From assembly GCF_013116825.1 (NCBI RefSeq), contig NZ_JABFNS010000093.1:1-37771 (forward strand): 37,771 nucleotides of DNA. The letters run 5' to 3'. The notes under the pieces are model-generated. The model made no database searches. It had not been told where the DNA came from and worked only from the letters and a program-made list of their open reading frames with translations. Source of the DNA: Myxococcus xanthus (GTDB taxonomy: Bacteria; Myxococcota; Myxococcia; Myxococcales; Myxococcaceae). The position numbers and the translations under genes are program-made. Positions 14,982 through 21,694 of this stretch are shown piece after piece; within the stretch, counting starts at the first letter, position 1, and each line of letters opens with the position of its first letter.

Positions 14982-16004
14982 ATGGCTGATACGTTCGTTG
15001 CGAAGAACTGGCGTGACCTGATCAAGCCCCGTCGCATGGAGGTGGATCAGGACAGCGCGACCCCCACCTACGGCAAGTTCGTCGCGGAGCCGCTCGAGCG
15101 CGGTTTCGGTACGACGCTGGGCAACTCGCTCCGCCGGGTGCTGCTGTCGTCGCTGCAGGGCGCCGCCATCACCTCCGTCAAGATTGAAGGCGTGGACCAC
15201 GAGTTCACGACCATCCCCGAGGTGTCCGAGGACGTCACGGACGTCGTGCTGAACCTGAAGGAAGTCCTCCTTCGGATGCACACGAACGAGACGAAGACGC
15301 TCCGCATCGAGGCGGAGGGCCCCAAGGAGGTCAAGGCCGGTGACATCATCACCGACCCGGACACCGAGATCCTCAACCCGGGCCACCACATCTGCACCAT
15401 CTCCGAGGGTGGCAAGCTCCGCATGGAGCTGACCTGCCGCCGCGGCCGGGGTTACACGCCGGCCAACGTGAACAAGGTCGCCGGTTCGCCCATTGGCACC
15501 ATCCCCATCGACTCGCTGTTCTCGCCCATCCGCAAGGTGAACTACCAGGTCACCAACGCGCGCGTCGGTCAGGTCACGGACTTCGACAAGCTTTCGCTCG
15601 AGGTCTGGACGGACGGCTCCGTGTCCCCGCAGGACGCGGTGGCGTACGCGGCGAAGATCATCAAGGAGCAGCTCACCGTCTTCGTGAACTTCGACGAGAC
15701 GGAGGAGCCCGTCGTCGCCGAGGCGCCGAAGGAAGAGGCGAAGCTGAACGAGAACCTGTTCCGCTCGGTGGATGAGCTCGAGCTGTCGGTCCGCTCGGCG
15801 AACTGCCTGCAGCAGGCGAACATCAAGTCCATTGGCGACCTCGTGCAGCGCACCGAGGCCGAGATGCTCAAGACAAAGAACTTCGGCCGCAAGTCTCTGA
15901 AGGAGATCAAGGAGATCCTCGCGGAGATGGGCTTGTCGCTGGGCATGAAGCTGGAGAACTGGCCGCCGAAGCAGGCGCCGGCTCCCGCGCAGCCGAAGGC
16001 GTAG
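14982..16004 (+). CDS. rpoA: RNA polymerase alpha subunit
   Basis: RpoA, 340 aa, nucleates RNA polymerase assembly and contacts activators through its C-terminal domain. The N-domain shows FVAEPLERGFGTTLGNSLRRVLLSSLQGAAITSVKIEGVDHEFTTIPEVSEDVTDVVLNLK. The C-domain (about residues 255-325) has the helix-hairpin-helix SVRSANCLQQANIKSIGDLVQRTEAEMLKTKNFGRKSLKEIKEIL. ATG 14982 has GAGGAG upstream; an in-frame GTG at 14955 would run through it. It ends with tandem TAG stops. Confidence 0.97.
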   Translation: MADTFVAKNWRDLIKPRRMEVDQDSATPTYGKFVAEPLERGFGTTLGNSLRRVLLSSLQGAAITSVKIEGVDHEFTTIPEVSEDVTDVVLNLKEVLLRMHTNETKTLRIEAEGPKEVKAGDIITDPDTEILNPGHHICTISEGGKLRMELTCRRGRGYTPANVNKVAGSPIGTIPIDSLFSPIRKVNYQVTNARVGQVTDFDKLSLEVWTDGSVSPQDAVAYAAKIIKEQLTVFVNFDETEEPVVAEAPKEEAKLNENLFRSVDELELSVRSANCLQQANIKSIGDLVQRTEAEMLKTKNFGRKSLKEIKEILAEMGLSLGMKLENWPPKQAPAPAQPKA

Positions 16005-16157
16005 TAGGGTTCACGCAGGGCCTCCCCACGCGGCCGCGGGTACGGCGGTCAGCGGCGCGAGGGGAGGGGGCTGGGACGTCTTCCGGTCCGAATGACAGCG
16101 GTGGGCCTCGTGCCGGGTCCACCCATCCCACCCGGTACCTGATACGGCCGGAGTGGT

Positions 16158-16177
16158 GGAGTCCTCACCAGGACTCC
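16158..16177 (+). other. Hairpin immediately upstream of the rplQ ribosome-binding site
   Basis: GGAGTCCT (16158-16165) pairs perfectly with AGGACTCC (16170-16177) around CACC. It directly abuts the rplQ SD GGAG at 16178-16181. The 184-bp rpoA-rplQ gap also has a looser repeat (CCTCCCC with GGGGAGG). A role in translation control or mRNA processing is possible. Confidence 0.5.
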
Positions 16178-16188
16178 GGAGCACGACG

Positions 16189-16608
16189 ATGCGCCATAAG
16201 GTCGGACAGAGGAAGCTTCACCGCAGCACGAGCCACCGGCTCGCGATGCTCAACAACATGGCGACCTCGCTGCTGGAGCACCAGGCCATCCGCACCACGC
16301 TTCCCAAGGCCAAGGAGGCCCGGAAGATCGCGGAGCGGATCATCACCCTGGGCAAGCGTGGCGGCCTCGCCAACGTTCGCTTGGCGGCCCGTACGGTCAA
16401 GGACCGCGACGTGCTGCAGAAGGTGTTCGGCGAGTACAAGGACCGGTACGCCAGCCGTCCCGGTGGCTACACCCGCATCGTTCGGCTCGGCTTCCGCCGG
16501 GGCGACGCCGCGGAGATGGCCCTCCTGGAGCTCGTGGACCGGCCGGAGAAGGCCGCTCCCGTCGACACCGAGGCGGCAGCGCCTGCGGAAGAGACGAAGG
16601 CGGAGTAG
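16189..16608 (+). CDS. rplQ: 50S ribosomal protein L17
   Basis: L17, 139 aa. It begins MRHKVGQRKLHRSTSHRLAMLNNMATSLLEHQAIRTTLPKAKEAR, diagnostic for the family, and continues to the YTRIVRLGFRRGDAAEMALLELV signature. The last ~22 residues are an acidic Ala/Glu tail not needed for the L17 fold. ATG 16189 with GGAG 7 bases upstream is preferred to an earlier GTG. Confidence 0.97.
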   Translation: MRHKVGQRKLHRSTSHRLAMLNNMATSLLEHQAIRTTLPKAKEARKIAERIITLGKRGGLANVRLAARTVKDRDVLQKVFGEYKDRYASRPGGYTRIVRLGFRRGDAAEMALLELVDRPEKAAPVDTEAAAPAEETKAE

Positions 16609-16630
16609 TCCAGCACGGACTGCATACCTG

Positions 16631-16700
16631 GCCCCTTCGTGAGAAGGGGCTGGGAGCAACGCGAGGGCGCGCTTCCGAGAGGAAGGGCGCCCTTCGTGTT
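16631..16700 (+). terminator. Tandem terminator hairpins ending the ribosomal cluster
   Basis: Hairpin 1 pairs GCCCCTT (16631-16637) with AAGGGGC (16644-16650). Hairpin 2 pairs GGGCGC (16665-16670) with GCGCCC (16687-16692) plus an inner CTTCC/GGAAG stem and a GAGA loop, then TTCGTGTTT. Both lie between convergent rplQ and the minus-strand gene ending at 16712, so they may serve both. Confidence 0.65.
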
Positions 16701-16711
16701 TCCACGGCGGA

Positions 16712-17392
16712 CTACCGCTGCGGCTTGTGAATGCGCTCCCAGGCGGCGTTGAGGTCCTCTGTGAGGTCCGCGCTGTCGTCCCGGCTGCGCATCTGGATGG
16801 ATTGGAAGCGGAGGTCCGCGGGCGCGGCGCCGCTGGAGCCCATCAGTTGCTTGGGGGTGATGGTGATGAACTCACCCGGGGCCACCGTCAGCACCGCCGC
16901 CTGGTATTGTCCGTTGACGGTGAGGGTGACGTCGTACCAGGGCTCCTTGCTCTCGTTCCAGATGGTGACTGAGGGCCGGTCCAACCTGTCACTGAGCACC
17001 AGGCGCGCGTCCATGTCCCCCTTGCGCACCGTGCTGCCCGGGCACGCAATGGCGAGGCTCGTCACCGTCATCACCAGCCAGCCGGCGATGATGGACGCCT
17101 TGTATTTGAAGAAGCGGTCGCTCCGTCGGAAGTCCGCGACCAGCTCCTTGAGGATGGAGAGGCCGTTGAGGAGGTGGTTCGACGCATCTCCCGCCAGGCG
17201 TTTCCCCAGCGGGCCGTCTGGCTTCTCCTTCAGGAGCGGCTCGGCGCGCGCGGCGGACATCACCCGCAGGTTGGACTGGCTGGGGGCGCGCGGCATGCCG
17301 GGGTTCGTCGGCGTGCGCGGCTGAGAGCCAGACGGAGACGCCGCCCGAGGAGGCTGCGTTCCAGGCTGGGGGGGCTTGCGACCGTCGCTCAT
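16712..17392 (-). CDS. Unrecognised protein with one membrane segment
   Basis: 226 aa, family not recognised. Residues 1-45 are rich in Pro, Ser, Gln and Arg and look disordered. Residues 48-95 are charged and probably helical. One hydrophobic segment (about 99-117, IIAGWLVMTVTSLAIAC) is followed by a ~100-residue soluble domain containing RPSVTIWNESKEPWYDVTLTVNGQYQAAVL and a Gly-Glu-Phe turn, which looks beta-rich. Most likely a single-pass inner-membrane protein with the C-domain outside. It lies 36 bp after the TPR gene on the same strand and is probably cotranscribed with it. Confidence 0.75.
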   Translation of the reverse strand: MSDGRKPPQPGTQPPRAASPSGSQPRTPTNPGMPRAPSQSNLRVMSAARAEPLLKEKPDGPLGKRLAGDASNHLLNGLSILKELVADFRRSDRFFKYKASIIAGWLVMTVTSLAIACPGSTVRKGDMDARLVLSDRLDRPSVTIWNESKEPWYDVTLTVNGQYQAAVLTVAPGEFITITPKQLMGSSGAAPADLRFQSIQMRSRDDSADLTEDLNAAWERIHKPQR

Positions 17393-17428
17393 CGGACAAC
17401 GAGTGTAGAGGGCTGGGCCCGTGGATGG

Positions 17429-18808
17429 CTACTGTGCCTTGAGTTGCTGAAGCGCGCGTGACGCCACCGCGTTTTCAGGCTGGGTCTCCAGCACCTTCAT
17501 CAGCCAACGCTCGGCCTCGCTGGCCGCGGTCTTCCGCGCCTCGGGGCGCGGGGCCTTCATCGCCTGCTCGGTGTAGAGCAACCCCAAACGCAGGCTGAAC
17601 TCCATGTTCTCCGGGTCCTTTTCGACCACGCGGCGCAGCTCGCGCTCGGCGGCGGCGAAGTCGCCCTCCAATTGGTACACGAGGGCCAGTTTGCCTCGCA
17701 TCGCCACGGCATCCGGTGCCAGGGCGGTGGCCACGGTGAAGGACTCGCGGGCGGCCGTGAGGTCCCTGCGCTCCAGGTGGATGTCACCCAGGTGGAACCA
17801 CGCGGTCTCCAGCAGCGGATGGAGCGCCACGGCTTTCTCGAAGGAGACGCGGGCCGCGTCGGGGCGCTGGCGCGCCAGGTAGAGCTCGCCCAGATAGAAG
17901 TGGTTCTTGCCGTCCCGGGGGGCGCGTTCGATGGCCTGCTTGAACTCATCCACCGCACGTCCCGCGTCATCCAGGCGTTGGTAGGCCAGGCCCAGCAGGG
18001 CGTGCACCACCGCGACGTCCGGGTAGTCGAGCAGGATCTCCTCGAAGGCGAGGATGGCGTGCTGGGGCGCATCCAGGTCCTTCAGGTAGCGCATGCCTTC
18101 TTCCAGCTTGGCCTCGGCGGCCTTGGGGAAGCCGGAGAACGGATCCGCGATCTGCTCCATCAGTGCCCGTGCGGTGGTGACCTCGGCCGGCGTGGGCTGG
18201 CCCCGCACCACAGCGCTCAGGGCTTCCACGGCCCCGGGCGCGTCTCCCGTGCGGTGCAGCGCCTTGGCCAACGGCAGCCGCCAGGCGGTGCGGGCTGGCT
18301 CCAACGCCGTGGCGCGTCGCAGGGGCCCGAGCGCCTCCGTGTACTGTTCAGACTCCAACTGCGCGAGCCCCAGCCGGTAGTGGAACTCCGCGGTGTCCGG
18401 TGCCAGGGTCGCGGCGCGCTCGAAGGCGGCGACGCTGGGCGCCCCCGCGTCGCGAGCGCGTGAGAAGAGAGCGAGGCCCAGCATGTACTGGTCGACCGCG
18501 CGCTCACCCGTCGTGATTCGCTTCTGGAGCTCCGCGATCCACGCGTCCGTCTGCCCCGCCTTCACGTGGGCCTCGGTGAGCGAGCGCGCCACGTCCAGGT
18601 CGTCCGGCGTCTGCCGGTGCAGGTCCGTCAGCAGTCCCAGGGCCTTCGTGGGCTGATGCTCGTCCAGGTAGGCCCGCGCCTGGGAGAGCGGATCGGTGGG
18701 GCGCGCCTTGGCGGAGTTGGAGGAGGTGGTGCTGCAACCAGCCAGGAGGCCCACGCCGAGTACCGCGGCGCGCATCCAGGGACGGGAACGGAGGTGGCGA
18801 ATGGTCAT
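17429..18808 (-). CDS. TPR-repeat lipoprotein
   Basis: 459 aa. The N-terminus is a lipoprotein signal peptide: Arg-rich start, hydrophobic AAVLGVGLLAG and lipobox LLAGC with C25. The rest is almost entirely tetratricopeptide repeats; the clearest run from about residue 120 to 200 and 250 to 450 (for example HALLGLAYQRLDDAGRAVDEFKQAIERAP, FYLGELYLARQRPDAARVSFEKAV, WFHLGDIHLERRDLTAARESF). TPRs bind proteins; the client is unknown. The gene starts 14 bp after the acyltransferase stop, suggesting one transcript. Confidence 0.85.
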   Translation of the reverse strand: MTIRHLRSRPWMRAAVLGVGLLAGCSTTSSNSAKARPTDPLSQARAYLDEHQPTKALGLLTDLHRQTPDDLDVARSLTEAHVKAGQTDAWIAELQKRITTGERAVDQYMLGLALFSRARDAGAPSVAAFERAATLAPDTAEFHYRLGLAQLESEQYTEALGPLRRATALEPARTAWRLPLAKALHRTGDAPGAVEALSAVVRGQPTPAEVTTARALMEQIADPFSGFPKAAEAKLEEGMRYLKDLDAPQHAILAFEEILLDYPDVAVVHALLGLAYQRLDDAGRAVDEFKQAIERAPRDGKNHFYLGELYLARQRPDAARVSFEKAVALHPLLETAWFHLGDIHLERRDLTAARESFTVATALAPDAVAMRGKLALVYQLEGDFAAAERELRRVVEKDPENMEFSLRLGLLYTEQAMKAPRPEARKTAASEAERWLMKVLETQPENAVASRALQQLKAQ

Positions 18809-18822
18809 CTCGGAGAGGCGTC

Positions 18823-19617
18823 TCAGGTGGAGGAGAGGGCTCGGGCGCGCGCATCGCTGACGCCCTCGGCGCCCGCGGCGGCCACGGCGTCATCCACGTC
18901 GCCGCCCTTGCCCCCGAGGGACAGGCTGTCCGCGATGATGACGGCGCGGACGGCTCGGGCCAGTCCTTCGCGGTCGTTCTCGGCGAACGTGGTCGTGTCG
19001 ATGGGCTTGCCAATCTTCACGCGGATGGGACCGGGGGTGATGTTCCACGTGGACTTGGGCATCAGGTCGCCGGAGCCCTCGATGGTGACGGGGCAGACGG
19101 GGACGCGGGCCTTCAGCGCCAGGGCGAAGGGGCCCTTCTTGAAGGGCAGGACGCGGCCGTCCGTCGAGCGGGTGCCTTCCGGATACAGGAAGATGCTGGT
19201 GCCGCCGCGAATCTTGGCCGCTGCCGCGTTGAGCGAGGCGATGGCCTTGGAGCGGTTGGACCGGTTGATGAAGACGTGGCCCGCGAGCGCCAGGTACCAG
19301 CCGATGAGGGGCACCCACTTGAGCTGCGTCTTGGCGACGTAGCGGAAAGGGACGGGGACGGCCAGGAAGTGCGCCGGGATGTCGATGGTGGACTGGTGGT
19401 TGGCCACATAGATGGTGGGCCGATTCGGGTCCACGTTCTCCTGGCCGATGACTTCCAGCTTCGCGCCCCCTGCCCACAGCAGCACAGGCGACCAGAGCTC
19501 GCGCGCCACCCAGATGGAGCGCGATGGGTTGAGCGTGAGCAGCATCGCCAAGATGGCGATGGGGAAACAGAAGAGCGTCCAGACGCCCGCCACGAAAATG
19601 CAAAAGAGCTTGCGCAT
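18823..19617 (-). CDS. plsC: 1-acyl-sn-glycerol-3-phosphate acyltransferase (PlsC family)
   Basis: 264 aa. PlsC enzymes move an acyl chain to the sn-2 position of lysophosphatidic acid to make phosphatidic acid, at the inner membrane. The catalytic NHxxxxD is NHQSTID (H74, D79), and the second motif YPEGTRS is at 145-151. A hydrophobic N-terminus (about 5-28) is a membrane anchor. The last ~40 residues are Ala/Gly-rich and outside the domain. Related enzymes acylate other lysolipids, so the exact substrate is inferred. It heads the minus-strand set with the TPR lipoprotein. Confidence 0.88.
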   Translation of the reverse strand: MRKLFCIFVAGVWTLFCFPIAILAMLLTLNPSRSIWVARELWSPVLLWAGGAKLEVIGQENVDPNRPTIYVANHQSTIDIPAHFLAVPVPFRYVAKTQLKWVPLIGWYLALAGHVFINRSNRSKAIASLNAAAAKIRGGTSIFLYPEGTRSTDGRVLPFKKGPFALALKARVPVCPVTIEGSGDLMPKSTWNITPGPIRVKIGKPIDTTTFAENDREGLARAVRAVIIADSLSLGGKGGDVDDAVAAAGAEGVSDARARALSST

Positions 19618-19852
19618 CCCTCAGCCCGCCTCCTGGGGGCCGATGTTCAGGGCCGGAAGGTGCCCGGGCCCGCGGGCTTGCCCGCCGAAGCTCCCTGGCC
19701 AGACGCTCAGGCGGCGACTCCCACGAGGGAGGACGGCGGCACCTGTCACGCGTTGAACGGGACGACGGGGGGGCATGCACTTCTTCTACCACGTCCTACC
19801 TACACGTTGTTTCTGGTGCGCGTCGCTCGGCGGGGTTACAAGCAGGGGTGGT

Positions 19853-20467
19853 GTGGCCAGGAAAAAGTTCATCGCCATCGCGGGCAACATCGGCGCCGGA
19901 AAGACGGAGCTGACGTCCTTCCTCTGCCGGAAGTACGGGTTGACGCCCTCCTTCGAACCCAACGACCAGAATCCCTATCTGGCGGACTTCTACAAGGACA
20001 TGAAGACGTGGGCGTTCCGCTCACAGCTCTTCTTCTTGACGCACAAGTTTCGCCTGCACCGGGAGCTGGAGCGTACCTCCGGGACGGTGCTTCAGGACCG
20101 CACCCTCTATGAGGACGCGGAGATTTTCGCCAAGAACCTCCACCGGCAGCGGCTCATCGACAAGCGGGACTGGAAGACGTACTGCGAGCTGTACGAGACG
20201 ATTTCGGAGTCGTTGCGGCCCCCCGACCTGATGATCTACCTCCGCTGCCCAGTGCAGACGATTCGTGAGCGCATCCGCATCCGTGGCCGGGCCATGGAGC
20301 GGGACATCCCCACCCGCTACCTGCAGCGCCTCAATGCCCTCTATGAGGAGTGGTTCGAGGGCTACCGCCTGTCGCCGGTGCTCGTGCTTCCCACGGACAA
20401 GCTCGACTATTTGACCAACCTGGTGGACCGCGTGGACCTCTTCCGGCAGATCGAGAAGCACCTGTGA
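19853..20467 (+). CDS. Deoxynucleoside kinase
   Basis: 204 aa, dCK/dGK family, which phosphorylates deoxynucleosides for dNTP salvage. P-loop GNIGAGKT at 11-18. FEP (34-36) corresponds to the family's catalytic Glu. The W53-x2-R-x-Q segment lines the base pocket, and QDRTLYED (81-88) is the DR-type motif. The arginine-rich LID IRERIRIRGRAMERDIP follows. GTG 19853 is used because the P-loop then sits 10 residues in and AGGGGTG lies upstream; an ATG at 19775 adds an unrelated stretch. The stop overlaps the next start (TGATG). Substrate preference cannot be read. Confidence 0.85.
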   Translation: MARKKFIAIAGNIGAGKTELTSFLCRKYGLTPSFEPNDQNPYLADFYKDMKTWAFRSQLFFLTHKFRLHRELERTSGTVLQDRTLYEDAEIFAKNLHRQRLIDKRDWKTYCELYETISESLRPPDLMIYLRCPVQTIRERIRIRGRAMERDIPTRYLQRLNALYEEWFEGYRLSPVLVLPTDKLDYLTNLVDRVDLFRQIEKHL

Positions 20468-21639
20468 TGGAGGTCTATCTTCTGGCGACGGAGCAGGAGG
20501 GCCCGGCTCCTCTGGATGCGCTGCGCGCGTCCTTCGCGAACGATGAGGTGGAGTTCACCCCGGACGCGGACGGCGAGGGTTTCACGCTGCGGGCGGACGG
20601 CTCCGAGGTGCTGGTGCGCCTGACGCGGGGCTCCGAGGGACTGCCGCGCTTCCGCAAGGAGGTGTTCAGCGGCAGCCCGGAGGCCTTCGAGCGGCTGGGG
20701 CGCGCCAAGGCCTACTACCACTTGTCCGTGGAGCCGGGCGGGGCGCAGCCCACGCTGCCTGTCTTCGAGGCCCTGTGGGCCGTGCGCACGCTGCTGGAGC
20801 ACGTGCAGGGCGTGCTGGTGGACCTCACCGCCTTCAAGCTCCACGAGCCTGACGACGTGGCGGAAATCACGGAGCTGGACTTCGACATCCGCGACCACGT
20901 CCACCTCCATGCCGTGGAGGCGACGGAGGGGGACACGCCCCTGTGGGTGCACTCGCACGGGATGGAGAAGTTCGGGGCCCGGGACCTGGAGATCTTCCAC
21001 CTGGCCGAGAAGGACCTGCTGGCCGCGGAGAGCTTCCTTCATGAGCTGTGCACCGACCTGGCCTTTGGACAGGGGCCCGCGCTGCGCACCCAGGTGGGCA
21101 CCAGCGAGGGGCAGGTCTTCACGCTCGTACCCTCGGAAGAGGCCCGCACCAACCTGCTGGGCGTCCCCCTGGACACCTTCGAGGGCCATGAGGGGCTCTT
21201 CCTCACCGTGGTGTCCCCGCTGGGCCGGCACAACACGTCCCAGCTCCTGGCGCCCTACCGTGAGCGCTTCGAGAAGGAGCCGGAGGAGCAGACCCAGGCC
21301 ATGCGGCGGGAGGCCCAACTGGTGCTCCCGTCATTCCTGGCGCGCTTCCAGCGCAAGGGCCTGATGGAGCCGCTCACCTTCCTGGTGCGTGCTCCTTTCG
21401 ACACCCATCCCGAAGGGGACACCGTCACGGAGAACCTGTGGCTGGAGGTCATGGGCCGGGACGAGGGCTCCGTGGTGGGCAAGCTCGTTGATGGCGCGGT
21501 GCATACAACCGAGTGGCGCAAGGGGGCCCACGTAGAGGTCGCGGAGACCCAGGTCAACGCGCTGGCCATCAGCCGGGAAGGCCGGGCGTTGGACGAGCGG
21601 GAACTCCGTGAACTCCTGAACGCCGAACGGCCGATGTAG
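20467..21639 (+). CDS. DUF2314-like domain protein
   Basis: 390 aa, function unknown. The C-terminal third (about residues 305-372) resembles DUF2314: LTFLVRAPF then TENLWLEVMGRDEGSVVGKLVDGAV...TEWRKGAHVEVAETQVNAL. The first two thirds are acidic, mixed alpha/beta and not assigned, with a segment around AVRTLLEHVQGVLVDLTAFKLHEP. No signal peptide or TM segment is seen, so it is probably cytoplasmic. It starts at ATG 20467, overlapping the kinase stop by one base (TGATG), so translation is coupled. Confidence 0.75.
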   Translation: MEVYLLATEQEGPAPLDALRASFANDEVEFTPDADGEGFTLRADGSEVLVRLTRGSEGLPRFRKEVFSGSPEAFERLGRAKAYYHLSVEPGGAQPTLPVFEALWAVRTLLEHVQGVLVDLTAFKLHEPDDVAEITELDFDIRDHVHLHAVEATEGDTPLWVHSHGMEKFGARDLEIFHLAEKDLLAAESFLHELCTDLAFGQGPALRTQVGTSEGQVFTLVPSEEARTNLLGVPLDTFEGHEGLFLTVVSPLGRHNTSQLLAPYRERFEKEPEEQTQAMRREAQLVLPSFLARFQRKGLMEPLTFLVRAPFDTHPEGDTVTENLWLEVMGRDEGSVVGKLVDGAVHTTEWRKGAHVEVAETQVNALAISREGRALDERELRELLNAERPM

Positions 21640-21672
21640 CAAGCGGCGCCGGGGGCCTTGCCCAGCCATCGC

Positions 21673-21694
21673 GGGGCGCTAGGCTCCGCGCCCC
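21673..21694 (+). other. Hairpin abutting the start codon of the FHA regulator
   Basis: GGGGCGC (21673-21679) pairs perfectly with GCGCCCC (21688-21694), ending one base before ATG 21695. No Shine-Dalgarno sequence is visible between them. It could be the 3' end of the upstream transcript or could limit ribosome access. Confidence 0.45.

Noticed and set aside
19775..19852. ATG 19775 as the deoxynucleoside kinase start
   Set aside because: It adds 26 residues before the P-loop start with no family similarity; GTG 19853 has an SD-like AGGGGTG and places the P-loop normally.
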